From: Orientallactaga sibirica | Taxonomy: Eukaryota > Chordata > Mammalia > Rodentia > Dipodidae | Assembly: GCA_036365145.1 (NCBI GenBank) | Contig: JAEOAD010000029.1 | Location: forward strand, 25,289,001 to 25,353,000 | Reading direction: 5' to 3' | Length of the DNA: 64,000 nucleotides | In this document: positions 23,560 to 34,544 of the stretch, piece by piece | How the letters are laid out: the number at the start of each line of letters is the position of its first letter | How positions within the stretch are numbered: position 1 is the first letter of the stretch | Notes under the pieces: model-generated | Seen by the model: only the letters and a program-made list of their open reading frames with translations | What the model was told of the DNA's origin: nothing | Database searches by the model: none | Program-made: the position numbers and the translations under genes

Positions 23560-26017
23560 CCCCATTTAGATAAAACAACAAAAATTAATAAAAATAACTA
23601 AAAAAAAAACAACTATTTTAAACTCCAAATGATTGTGCATGAATGTAAGATTAAGCAGATCATAATAACCAAATGCAGAGGAGCCACAAAAAACTACAAA
23701 GTCCAAGAAAACACCAAACCACATAAACCACCACAATACAGCAAGGATTAAATCAAACCTCACAGTTATTACCCTGCATATTAATGGCCTTAATCCACCC
23801 ATAAAGAGACCTAGCTAACAGGATGGATCAGAAAATAAGACCCTATAATCTGTTGTCTTCAAGAAACCCACCTCACCACTAAAGACAGACACCTCCTCAA
23901 GGTAAAAGGGTAGAAAATGATATTCCTAGGAAGCAAAAATAAGAAAAAATCAGGCATTGCTCTACTAATATCAGATTAAATAGACTTCAAACCAAACGTG
24001 ATCAAAAACAAACAAACAAACAAACAAACAAACAAACAAAGAAGGCCACTTCTTACTTATCAAGGGAATGGTCCAACAAGAGGATATCACAATCATCAAT
24101 CTTTATGCACCAAACACAGGTGCACCACAGTTCATAAAACAAAACCTACTTGACAACCAAACAGACATAACCACCAACACCATCATAGTTGGGGACTTCA
24201 ATACTCCACTAGCAGCAATAGATAGTTCAATCAAACAGAAAATTAACAGGAAAGTAAGACAGCTCAACAAAACCAAAGATCAATTAGACCTAATGGACAT
24301 CTACAGAACATTCTACCCAAAATCCACAGATTACACATTCTTCTCAGCAGCCCATGGAACTCTCTAAAATAGATTGCATACTGGGTCATAAAGCCTGTCT
24401 CCATATATTTAGGAAAATCAACATAATTTCCTGCATGATATCAGATCACAAAGCTGTATTGCTAGAAATTAACAACAAAAGATGCACCAGGAATCCCACC
24501 AGCTGCTGGATGCTGAACAACATGCTTTTAAACAGTAAATGGGCAGTGAACAATATAAAAGATGAAATTGCAAAATTTCTAAAAATGAATGACAATGAGA
24601 ACACATTACCAAAACTTATGGAACACAATGAAGTCAGTCCTCAGGGGAAAGTTCATAGAACTAAATGCCTTCATAACAAAGACAGAGTGATCCAAAATCA
24701 ATAACCTAATCATTCACCTAAAGACATTGGAAAAACAAGAAGAATCGAACCCACAAAGCTCCAAATGGAAAGAAATAATTTATATCAGAGCAGGAATTAA
24801 TGAATTGGAAACTAAGAAAACAATTAAGAAAATTGATAAAACAAAGAGTTGGCTCTTTGAAAAAATAAATAAGATTGACAACCCCCTGGCCAATTTGAGA
24901 TGCTTCAAGCAAACAAAATTAGAAATGAAAAAAGAGAGCACAACAGACATAAATGAAATTGTGAAAATAATCAGGACTTATTTCAAAAATCTCTATTATA
25001 CAAAACTGGGTAATATGGAGGGAATGGATGAATTCCTAGACACATACCACCTACTAAAACTAAACTCAGAGCATATTAATCTCCTAAACAAATTTATCAC
25101 ACCCCTTGAGATTGAAAAGGTAATGAAAAACCTCCCCAAAAAGAAAGAGTACAGTACCAGATGACTTCTCAGCTGATTTATATGCAACCTTTATGAGAGA
25201 ACTGAAACCAGTTTTTCTCAAACTGGGCCACACAATCAGAGAACAGGGAAATCTCCCCAGCTCCTTCTATGAAGCTAGTATTACCCTAATACTAAAACCA
25301 AGCAGAGATGCCACAAAAAAAGAAAACTATAGGTCTATTTTCCTGATGAACTTAGATACAAACATCCTGAACAAAATCCTCACAAACTTAATTCAACAAC
25401 ACATCAAAAGCATTATTCACCTTGATCAAGTAGGCTTCATCCCAGGAATACAGGGTTGGTTCAACATATGGAAATCTGTCAATGTAATACACCACATAAA
25501 CAAGCTTAAACACAAAAACCACATGACCATTTCAATAGATGCAGGAAAGGCCTTTGACAAAATACTATATCATTTCATGATCAAAATATTGGAGAGAATA
25601 CGCATGGACAGTTTATATCTCAACATAATAAAGGCTGTATATAAAGCTCCTAAAGCCCAAATAATACTTAATGGGGAGAGACTGAAGCAATTCCCATTGA
25701 GATCAGGAGCAAGACAGGGGTGTCCACTCTCACCTCTGCTCTTCACCATAGTAGTGGAAGTCCGAGCTCAAGCAATAAGACAGGAGAAAGAAATAAAAGG
25801 GATACAAATTAAAAAGGAAAAAGTTCAGTTAGCCCTATTCACAGACATGATTCTATACATAAGTGACCTGAGAACCTCCATCTCAAATCTAGTAAAGGTG
25901 ATTAACTCTTTCAGCAAAGTAGCAGGATACAAAATCAATACACAAAATCAGTAGCCTTTCTATATGCAAAAGACAAAGTTACAGAGAAGGAAATAAGTGA
26001 CATTGTTCCATTTTCTC
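23560..26017 (+). pseudogene. L1 ORF2 block (endonuclease and RT) inside the ERV
   Basis: It begins just upstream of ORF2. The endonuclease catalytic motifs are visible: LQETH (about 23,855), VGDFN (about 24,190) and ISDHKA (about 24,440). It continues through the linker (24,727-25,164) into RT (25,193-25,954) with [10 protein letters not shown]. The FADD catalytic box reads LFTDM, so a residue is lost. Stops and a frameshift near 25,160 break the frame. Homology stops near 26,017, before the C-terminal third, with no 3' UTR or A-tail. An (AAAC)n run lies at 24,004-24,040. It cannot encode a working enzyme. Confidence 0.9.
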
Positions 26018-27190
26018 ACATTCACATTCAGATCCTCCAAATGTAAAAACAAAACTGGCTCTCACCAAAAATAAAAGTCAAACTTAATATTTATATTTTT
26101 GTTAATAAAAATTGTCTCCAGGATTGTTAACATGTTTTTCTATGCTTACAAATGTTTATATGTTCTCTATCTTTCAGATATGGCTTACCATGCCATCAGA
26201 CAACATAAATTAAATGTTACAAAAACATGACTAGGTTTTTCAATGCTATGTTTTAACTAGATCTGTTTTGTTAAAGACAAAAGTTACAGAATACTCTATA
26301 TTCCCATTTTTCTCCCGGATGCTTAACAACCAGATGTTGTCAGAACCAATGAGGACTTTGGGATGAAAAGGGTACCCAATATTTTTGTACCATCCCCTTC
26401 AGGTCAAAAGGGCTCAAGGGACAATGGGACACTTCTTTTGCTACAGGATCCAAAAGCTCTTGGTAAGTCACCTATCTTCTTGACCAGAAAAGACATGGAG
26501 ATGCCAAAAATGGATTACAAACACTATCTAGTTTGCAGAAGGAAGTCAGAATAGAAAGAAAATTCCTTAATGTTTCCAATGGAAGGGAAGCCACATGGTG
26601 AACACAGCCCTAACTCATCCCAGCAGATGACACAAATGCTGAGAGAGGCATAGAGCTCTTCCCAGGTCCCTAAAAGTTTCCCTAAAAGAGCCACAACTGA
26701 CCTTCAAAATTACAATATAAAATTAAATTTTGGCCACTTCCTCGGTCTTAAAAATACAATAGAAAAATACTGCCAAAAGTATATGCTCACTGTAACAAAA
26801 ACAGATATAAAGCACGCCATTTTATAAATTTCTAGATCTTCATGATGATCATGCCTGTCATTTCTCATAATTAATTCTCTTAATTTTGGGATAGTGTATT
26901 TAACTATAATTTTAACCTCATAGCCTCTCTCTACAGTTATTCCACACTCAGATCTTTCTGTGGCAATCCAACTTCATCTACTTGGGTCGACTGGATCACC
27001 CTTCAAGGCCTAACATGCTAATGAAAACCCTGGGTTCAAATGGAGGCTACCTAAACCCTAACCCCATCCAAACTTCAACTTTTTCTTTCATGTTACCTTT
27101 CTAGACAACCCAAACATTACTTCAAACTCCTGGCCCCACCTAACCCAGCTACCCTTCTACCTCTACCTAACCAACTTACCCACTTCTGTC
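26018..27190 (+). other. ERV internal region, mostly unassignable
   Basis: After the L1 block the sequence has no L1 motif and leads into the RNase H relic, so it probably belongs to the ERV (pol). No frame longer than 63 codons is open and no protein motif is clear. Confidence 0.35.
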
Positions 27191-27420
27191 CAGAGACTTT
27201 TATAGAACTTAGCTATCACAGCCCCATCATTTCACTGTCTCTCCTCCCTGACCCTAACCACACTTGGTATATAGATGAAAGTTCTTCTATTACCCAATAA
27301 GGGACCCTAATAACAAAATGCATTGTTGTTTTAGATGACCAGATAATAGAGAGTGGCCCTTTATGTAAGGGAAGTAAGTCCCAAAGGCTGGGCTTGTCAC
27401 AATCCATTTACCTAGACTAA
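27191..27420 (+). pseudogene. ERV pol RNase H relic
   Basis: One frame reads 'LLPDPNHTWYIDESSSITQ' and then a stop. This resembles the first strand of the retroviral RNase H domain, with the first catalytic Asp in 'YIDESS'. A shifted frame continues with 'IESGPLCKG', consistent with the following strand and helix. The rest of RNase H, and all of integrase, is missing. Confidence 0.6.
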
Positions 27421-27900
27421 TAAATGTAAGTCTTGCCTCCTCTATAATAGCTACAGGACCAGCTGCAAGTGGGTGAGACACAGCCTAATCTCTTATCAAC
27501 AGTTTTCACAGAACTAAGTACATCCATTACAAACATTGCTATGGCCATTCACCTGCTACAGCAGCAGCTCACCTCAGTGGCATCAGTAGTCCTTCAGAAC
27601 CCTCAAGTCCTTGACCTCATCACAGCTAGGAAGGGAGGAATCTGTCTCTTTGTAAATAAGAAATGCTGTTATCACATAAATTAATCGGGTAATGTTAGAT
27701 ATTAAAAATAAATAAATAAATAATAAAAAAAATAAACCTCCAAACTCTGGTTGACAGAATGACAGAATCTATCCTGGTACCTTACTGTCCTCAGGACCAT
27801 GGAATATCTTTAGAACCATGTGGCCTTGCCTACTATCATTACTTGGACCATTAATGGGGATATTTCTATTATGCTTTTTAACCCCCAGTCTTTAGAAATA
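27421..27900 (+). pseudogene. ERV env transmembrane (TM) relic
   Basis: The frame 27,469-27,684 shows a heptad-like helix ('FTELSTSI', 'IHLLQQQLTSVASVVLQN'), then the immunosuppressive-type segment and an intact CX6CC motif (Cys at 27,643, CysCys at 27,664-27,669). This motif is the hallmark of gamma-type TM subunits. A stop follows. A hydrophobic anchor ('WPCLLSLLGPLMGIFLL') is readable at 27,818-27,895. The surface subunit and most of the fusion peptide are gone. It is broken by stops and frameshifts, and the simple AT-rich insert at 27,700-27,735 separates helix from anchor. Confidence 0.75.
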
Positions 27901-28138
27901 CATCCAAAACCAGATACAAATCTCACACATCACTTGTTCAACTAACTTTTATTAAACTATGTATCTTCCACTTAATACTAAATTTTAGGCTCCTCAGACT
28001 CAATTCCTTGTCAGCTGCTCAGAGGAGACTTGCCAGCCACTAAAAATAGCATCCCCTGAAACACCTGACCATGCGCCTTCACAGCAGGAAGCAATAATGG
28101 AGATGACCACACCCCTTATCCTTAACAAAATGCTGGAA

Positions 28139-28580
28139 TGTTAGATAGGACAAGAGTCCCAAGATGGAGTCTAAATGAAGGAAGAGAACAACAACAGCCT
28201 GTTTTATTCAAATATAAATGCTTAGATTGCCTAACCCCCACTTCCGACTTAACAATGCCCTTGCAGTAGTTTCCTGCTGATCTTACATCAGAGACAGAAT
28301 AGCTCTTCTCCTAGTGACACCTCCTTCTCCTCCCTTAGATCTCTGTCACTCTGACTATCTAGCTTCTCTGTTTGTCCCCTGCTTTTCCCAGCATTCCCCA
28401 TCCTTTTCTTCTGTATCCTCTTCCCGAAAGGAAAATCTCTATAAAAACTCAAACCATCCAGAGTCACGTAGACTGTTCCCTCTCTGTCCTCCCATGATAC
28501 ATCCTGGCAGCTTGGGGCCATAAACAGCTTTTCCCCTCAGAATGGTCCTACGTGGTCTTTGGTCATTTGCAAACCTTACA
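28139..28580 (+). mobile_element. ERV 3' LTR
   Basis: 442 bp, TGTTAGATAGG to CCTTACA, colinear with the 5' LTR. The TATA box is kept ('ctctataaaaac', about 28,438-28,446). The polyadenylation signal reads CATAAA. No clean polypurine tract is visible just upstream ('aaaatgctggaa' only). Confidence 0.88.
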
Positions 28581-28585
28581 AACTC

Positions 28586-29862
28586 TCCTTATTTGTACAC
28601 ATTCCCACATGTCCAGGTCAGGTACTGCTGGTTCCACTAAAACATCAATGGAGCTCAGACTTGATTAAATCCCTAAGCCTTTAGTCTATATCAAATCATC
28701 TCTCACAGGGACACACTAGGTGACCATTTCATGACTGATGAGTTCCTGGTAAACTGTATAATTCTTAGAATGCTCCTTTCATAATGTGGCCCTCAATGAA
28801 TGGAACGAACAACAGAGCCAAAACATTGCAGAACATTAGCCTATAATAGATGCTTCTGGCAGTTGCCACAGGGCAACAAATGCTGAGACCAGCTAGAAAA
28901 AGATATTAGTCAAGTAGAGAAGTGCTTTGTCTCTTTGCTCCTGAGCACCTGCACAAGCCTAATTTAATATGATTTACTCAGCAGAGTGGGTCACTTAGCA
29001 GGCCACAGTGATGGCCACCATCCAAGATCCATGGCCCTATTAATCCATAATCAATGGGAGGAAATAGGAAAGATAAGTAGAATTTTTTTTTTTCTAGGAT
29101 TTGAATAAAAACAGTTTTGAAAAAAGCTAGAGAGGCAAACTGTGTGTACCAATTAACCCTATGCTCTGTGAAGAGCTATTTAATATCACATCAAGTAGTA
29201 TAATATTAAAAAGTTAGCCTCCATACTACAGAAGAGGTTCAATGATCAGAAAGGTGGCAGAGACCAACTTAGCATATGTGTAGTTTATTTCAGTGCTTAG
29301 GGGATAGGCACATGTATTGCCATCCTTAATATTTACCATCATATATCTAATTTTCACATAAACATCAAAACCAAATAATATTTTTTCATGTTTTCATAGG
29401 ATCAAAAATACATATATTAAACGTGATTAGTATGTCCTTTTTAATCAATGGGGTTCTTTTTTCTACCTTGCAGTTTGTTTCACATAGACTTTGTTATAGC
29501 ATAGCCATTTAGTTGTAGATCCTCATCTATTTCCAATTTACTGGAGTTGTATATAAATAATACTTTATCCTTTTTTTTTCCCACAGAGGTAAGTTAAGGA
29601 ACTTGTAAATAGGGAAATAATAATTAGGTTCCATTTCTCAATTTCAAATAAGTTATGAAAGCTCACAACTGGCAAGGTTGCCTTCAAACCAGCATCTTTA
29701 GTACCAAATGCTTAGGTCGGTTTTTAAGAATTACTACTTTTGTAATCCTGCAGGCTCTTAACTGGACCTTCAAAAATAAGATTTACAGAAAGCATATCCC
29801 ATGGTGAAGTACAGATGATAACTCAGAATGTGTTTAGTTCTTCATTATAGGGTTTCACATAA
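28586..29862. other. Unassigned DNA, 1.3 kb
   Basis: No recognised gene or repeat. Its composition is mixed, and no frame of 60 codons or more is listed or visible. Confidence 0.35.
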
Positions 29863-30093
29863 TTTTTTGTAATTTTTTTATGGGGGAAAGAGAGAGAAAT
29901 GGAGAGAATTGATGTGCCAGAGCCTTCAGCCACTGAAATAAACTCCAGACACATGTGCCATCTTGTGCACATATGCAACCTTGTGCAGTTGCGATACCTT
30001 GTGAGTCTGGCTTATGTAGGATCTGGAGAGTTGAACATGAGTCCTTAGGTTTAGGAGGCAAGTGCTTTGACCACTAAGCAATCTCTCCAGCTC
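29863..30093 (-). repeat. DIP-type SINE with clear target duplication
   Basis: The minus-strand element has body and head ('agctggagagattgcttagt') and a partial internal repeat of 'accttgtg'/'caccttgtgca'-like text (three near-copies at 29,960-30,005). It is flanked by GGGTTTCACA(T/A)AA at 29,850-29,862 and 30,094-30,106, supporting L1-mediated insertion. Confidence 0.9.
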
Positions 30094-30209
30094 GGGTTTC
30101 ACAAAAATTGTGTACTTTCTCAAAGCTGATCAAATTAAATAACTGAAAGAGGGTTTACCTATGGAAATGGGAGACAAGCCAAGGCAATCCAGATCCCCCC
30201 ACACTAGCT

Positions 30210-30235
30210 ACACACACACACACACACACACACAC
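30210..30235. repeat. (CA)n microsatellite
   Basis: Thirteen CA units. No attached SINE recognised. Confidence 0.95.
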
Positions 30236-30479
30236 CCCAATAGCCACAAGACAAAACAAACAGAGACCAATTTCTAAGAAGGAGAAATGAGAGGACAAAC
30301 ATCTTGTGGTTGTGTTCTGACTCCACATGCATGGCATCACATGCATATGCCAATGGAAGTGTACACACACACGAAGAATGAAAAATTAAAACTTAAAAAT
30401 AGGTGAAGTACATGAAGGCAAAGGGGAAAACGCAGTAAGTAGAAGAGAGACAGGAATATGAATAAAAGCCTCAAGAAGT

Positions 30480-30705
30480 GCCTGAGGCTGTAACTCAGCT
30501 GCTGGTTAATTGCTTAGTAATCAAGGAAGGCTTGAGTTCAACCCCAAGTGCTGAGTAAACCATTCATAGTGGTACATGCCTGTTTTATAGGAACTTTGGA
30601 GGGCTAAGAGGATCAGGAGTTTAACATCATACTTGGCTACCATGAAACATCAAGGCAAGCCTAGGCTACATAAAACCCTGTATCAAATAGATAAATGATA
30701 AGGAA
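30480..30705 (+). repeat. B4-like composite SINE
   Basis: A tRNA/ID-like head ('gaggctgtaactcagctgct', 'gagttcaaccccaagtgctg') is joined to a B1-like right half ('agtggtacatgcctgtttta', 'gctacataaaaccctgta'). This order is that of rodent B4 elements. It is diverged. Confidence 0.6.
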
Positions 30706-31017
30706 AATGAAATTAATAAATTATGTATAAGTGTAGACATAAATGAATGTAAATGGTATTAAACACTGTGCCATTGAGGTTATAAGGAATTTGTTTTACA
30801 TAGTATGATGAATGTCCATTGGCTTTACACACAGTGAAATATCTTGTTAAAATGAACACCACAAACTAAGCCAAAAGTTGGAAATGAGTTTAGAAAGTCC
30901 TACTTAAACTAAAACAAAAACTGTGTTACAGATTTCAGGTGTTTATCTAAACAAACATCACAGAAAGTATATTGACTATGTTCACAGAGGGATGAATTCC
31001 ATTTTTTTATAATTAAA

Positions 31018-31367
31018 AAATAACAGAACACAGATCCCCTGGATCTCCCTGTCCCCTCCCTCTCTTCCCAGTTCCTTAGTCAGTGTAGGTTCCTCTGCTG
31101 CTGGCTTGGGACTTCCTGAACCCCGAAAGCTTGCTGCAGAAGCAGGCCCCTTGCTCTGCTTTCCTGATTAAAAGGCCTTTGGGTCCAAAAATGATGGATC
31201 TCCTGCTCCAGAGGGCTCAGAATGAGTTTGACAGAGCTCCTGGTTTGTTCTCCACCTCCAAGCTCCCTGGTCCTGATACACTGACTGCTGCCTTGGGGCC
31301 GCATGGTCCTGGCCTGTGGGCTGTGAAAACAGGCTTTTTGCTAGGGTTTCCTGGTTGACTGGCCATG
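31018..31367 (+). promoter_or_regulatory. L1 5' UTR, first part
   Basis: GC-richer sequence with recurring 'ctcctggtt', 'gttcc' and 'tgaacccc' phrases, continuing directly after the MaLR at 33,365 ('acccgaagacctattcccct'). Position upstream of ORF1 and composition suggest the internal promoter region of the L1. This is inferred from position, as I cannot match it to a named promoter type. Confidence 0.55.
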
Positions 31368-31372
31368 GGTAC

Positions 31373-31754
31373 TGTAGCAGACAGCCTCAGGTTCGCTGAG
31401 ATGAACTTCCAGACCAGGCACAGTTATGGAGGAAGGGATATTATTTATTGAAGCTTACAGATCCAGGGGACGTTCCATAATGGCAGGAGAAGCGCCCTGC
31501 TCTTCACAGGGCCAAGCAGAGAGAAAAAAACCAACCAGCCACCACTGAGCAAAACTACAGCCAAAAGGTCACACAGCACACTTCAGGAACTCCTGCTAGA
31601 CACATTTGCATATCTTTACAATGGAATCTCAAACCATCACCACACCTTAAAACTGGGCCCCCAGTGACCTTGCCTCTAGCAAGGTGATTGAAGATGCAAA
31701 CTATAACTACTAAAACACGAAATATATTGGGGGACATATATTCAAACTACCACA
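31373..31754 (-). mobile_element. MaLR 3' LTR (element orientation)
   Basis: 382 bp, ending ...CTGCTACA on the minus strand. The polyadenylation signal lies in 'cttcaataaataatatcc' (minus strand). A 60-codon minus frame at 31,555-31,737 is duplicated exactly in the other LTR. Confidence 0.92.
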
Positions 31755-32977
31755 TTCCGCCCCTGGCCCCCAATATATTTAGCTCCTGGCCCCCAATAGA
31801 TTTATAACTATCACACTTTGTAAATTGTACTCAGTCCAATTTCAAAGGTTCTCACAGTCTTGATCATCAACTTAAGATAGTGAGTCCTGTACAATCAAAC
31901 AAGTTAAATACTTTCAACATGTAAAGGCATAGAGTAAACATTTTAACTGTATAAGGAATAGCAAGGAGAGACTAAAACAATGCAAACTCAATCACCATCA
32001 GCCATCATCAAACTTCTGCAGTTCAAGTTCAATATAACCAGAGACTAACAGTCTCCATGTTTACCAATTCCGCCCCTCCAGCTGGGCAGAGTCGCCAGGG
32101 AAAACTTTCATCCCAGTTCAACACTGCACTCCATGGTAGTCCTTTTGCACAGTCCTGGTATATCCAAAACATCTTCAGGTCTCCATGCAACCCACAGTCC
32201 ATCTTCCAAAGGCTCTTCCAGCCTATTCCTGAGGGTCTTCATGCCCTGCTTCATGCCGCATCTCAGCAGCGGCTCCTGGAACCGTGTGCAACTCATGACC
32301 ATTCTATGCATTTTCATATTTCCAAAACTAATACCAGGTGTGCAGGACACAGCCATATTCTTAATCCAGGGACAAAATAAATCAGAGCCTTGAAAAGCAG
32401 GTTCCTTCTCCAGTAAACACTCTTTCAAAAGTTTGCATTTCTAACAGTCTTTCCTCAGGCATCCTCTCCATTGTTTTAATGTAAATCAAGTCAGGCCACC
32501 TTCCTTCCACCTTCCTTAAGATTGCTAATGTGTAGACAATAGCAGCTTAACCAGTCTCAGTGCCTCTACTTTTAGCTTGCTTCAGGTTTTCCAACTCAAA
32601 AATCTTAAAATTTCAGTCCGATATCTTTAGCCAAGCACATCAGTCCATTACAAATTTAACCTTGATCAAACTTTCCGGACCTGGATAGCAGAACGTAGCC
32701 ATCCCTTATGCCAGTAGCCCAGTTCCAACAAAGTCCTCTGCCATCTTTCCTTCCCCTTAGAAAGCTCATAAGCCAAGCCTCGAAGTTCAATACTGTCTGC
32801 ACTTAGCATTCTCAAACTCTCATCAGAATAGTCCATAAAACTTGGCTTACCATTCCAGAAGGCATCTTCAGTTGCAAGCACCAAGTCCATGCCCATTCCT
32901 CCAAAACAAAGGTTCCAAAAGACGAACATCCACACGATCTGGTTCATCTCACCCCACACTCCTCGGTACCACTTTAC
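31755..32977 (-). other. MaLR internal region with two same-strand open frames
   Basis: It begins (minus strand) after GTAAAG with the primer-like TGGTACCGAGGAGTG at about 32,957-32,971. Two sense frames are open: 32,666-32,959 (97 codons, from an ATG near the primer site) and 32,108-32,428 (106 codons). Neither shows protease, RT or a zinc knuckle. MaLR internal regions are generally regarded as non-coding, so these may be decayed gag-like sequence or chance. Confidence 0.75.
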
Positions 32978-33359
32978 TTTTGCAGACAGCCTCAGGTTCG
33001 CTGAGATGAACTTCCAGACCAGGCACAGTTATGGAGGAAGGGATATTATTTATTGAAGCTTACAGATCCAGGGGACGTTCCATAATGGCAGGAGAAGCGC
33101 CCTGCTCTTCACAGGGCCAAGCAGAGAGAAAAAAACCAACCAGCCACCACTGAGCAAAACTACAGCCAAAAGGTCACACAGCACACTTCAGGAACTCCTG
33201 CTAGACACATTTGCATATCTTTACAATGGAATCTCAAACCATCACCACACCTTAAAACTGGGCCCCCAGTGACCTTGCCTCTAGCAAGGTGATTGAAGAT
33301 GCAAACTATAACTACTAAAACACGAAATATATTGGGGGACATATATTCAAACTACCACA
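32978..33359 (-). mobile_element. MaLR 5' LTR (element orientation)
   Basis: 382 bp, identical by eye to 31,373-31,754 from 'gcagacagcc' onward. Its inner end reads ...CTGCAAAA rather than ...CTGCTACA. Confidence 0.9.
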
Positions 33360-34140
33360 GGTACCCGAAGACCTATTCCCCTGAGTCAGGCTGGTTGCCC
33401 CTAGATCTCCAGTTTCCTAGCTCCTGGTTCCTCAACTCGTTTCCTAAGTGCTGAAGAGTACATGCAAGTGGAGGGACTAGTCCAGAGCTCATAGTTCCCC
33501 ACCTCCCAGTTCCCCAGGTACCTTTGATATACTTGCAATCTCCACAACTTGTGCATCTGAAGTTATAACCCTATTGTACACCAACCCAGTTCACATTTGA
33601 AAAAGAAAACACAATGAAAATCCTACAAGGCCAAGTACTTGCTTCCCCCTCAATAGAATAAAATGTTTCCCCAAGATGGGTAGACCACAATGCAAAAACA
33701 AAAAAAAAGTAAGTAAGAACATTGAGAGCTCTCCACCAAGGATGCCTAGTCTCACAATGGGAGCTTCCAATGAAATATAGATAAATCAACAGAAATTGAA
33801 TCCCCAAATGAAAGCGCAACCACCAATGTAACCCTGATAAAAAGAATTGCTGAACTGGAAGCAAGCCATGAATACCCCAAAAATTACATAAATGAAATGG
33901 AGCAAATAGACTCCTAGAGCACTCAGCTTTTAACATGAGGCTTAACTTAATTGAAAACAACTTTAGCAGCCTCAAAAGAGATGTAAATGAATTGAAAGTG
34001 AGTCAACAAATGAAAGCTCTCAATAACCAGTTTAGTTAAGCTTAATATAGATTTGATGAAATGCAAGAATGTATTCCAGGAAGCATCAAGAAGATCAGAA
34101 CCCATACTGAAATCTTACCTCAAAAAAGAGGTGGACATGG

Positions 34141-34333
34141 CTAAAGAAATGTGTTTGCCTACAAAGCCAACCTGGTTCAATTCTCCAAAAGCCATGCAAG
34201 CCAGATGGACAAGGGGGCACATGCATCTGGACTTCATTTGCAGTCACTGGAGGCCCTGGTGTGCCCATTCTCTCTCTCTTTCTGCCTCTTTCTCTCAAAT
34301 AAATAAATAAATTTTATACATACATACATATAT
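34141..34333 (+). repeat. DIP-type SINE in L1 ORF1
   Basis: Head is degraded ('ctaaagaaatgtgtttgcct'), body and tail clear. Target copies AAAGAGGTGGACATGG (ending 34,140) and AAAGAGATGGACACGAT (from 34,334) flank it, with some mutations. Confidence 0.88.
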
Positions 34334-34380
34334 AAAGAGATGGACACGATGCAAAATAACATGACAGAAAACAAAAATCA

Positions 34381-34544
34381 AGCTGGGCATGGTGGCGCAC
34401 TCCTTTAATCCCAGAACTCAGGAGGCAGAGGTAGGAGGATTGCCAAGAGTTCAAGGCCACCCTGAAACTGTATAATGAAATCCAGGTCAGCCTGAACTAG
34501 AGTGAGACCCAACCTCAGAAAACAAAAAAAAAAAAAAAAAAAAA
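34381..34544 (+). repeat. B1-like SINE in L1 ORF1
   Basis: Starts 'agctgggcatggtggcgcac', continues with the jerboa-type 'gaggtaggaggattgcc' and 'aaggccaccctgaaactg' and ends in poly-A (about 34,526-34,544). Confidence 0.92.

Larger units (their letters stand above)
21581..28585 (+). mobile_element. Class I (gamma-like) endogenous retrovirus, chimeric with L1
   Basis: Two related LTRs in direct orientation flank 6.1 kb of internal DNA. The host site is duplicated as AACTC (21,581-21,585 and 28,581-28,585). Inside are a His-tRNA-type primer binding site, a long pyrimidine-rich leader, gag matrix, RNase H and env transmembrane relics. Most of gag, all of protease, most of pol and the env surface part are absent, and an L1 ORF2 block takes up 23.56-26.02 kb. 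The LTRs differ clearly (by eye perhaps 15-20%), so the insertion is old. It is non-functional. The nearest known relatives by primer and layout are HERV-H-like gamma-type elements. Confidence 0.85.
31368..33364 (-). mobile_element. Young, complete MaLR retrotransposon in the L1 5' UTR
   Basis: Two 382-bp LTRs in direct orientation flank 1.22 kb. The host site GGTAC is duplicated (31,368-31,372 and 33,360-33,364). On the minus strand the LTR starts TGTGGTAGTTTGAATATATG, the MaLR signature, and carries an AATAAA signal. The internal region starts with a MaLR/ERVL-type primer region ('TGGTACCGAGGAGTG'), and has no gag-pol-env. It is therefore non-autonomous and would rely on ERVL-type enzymes. 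The LTR pair looks identical by eye except for four terminal bases, implying recent insertion. Confidence 0.92.

Noticed and set aside
31377..33359. Long exact direct repeat, first considered as a segmental duplication or assembly duplication
   Set aside because: The repeat has LTR ends, a polyadenylation signal, a primer-like site and a 5-bp target duplication, so it is a MaLR LTR pair.
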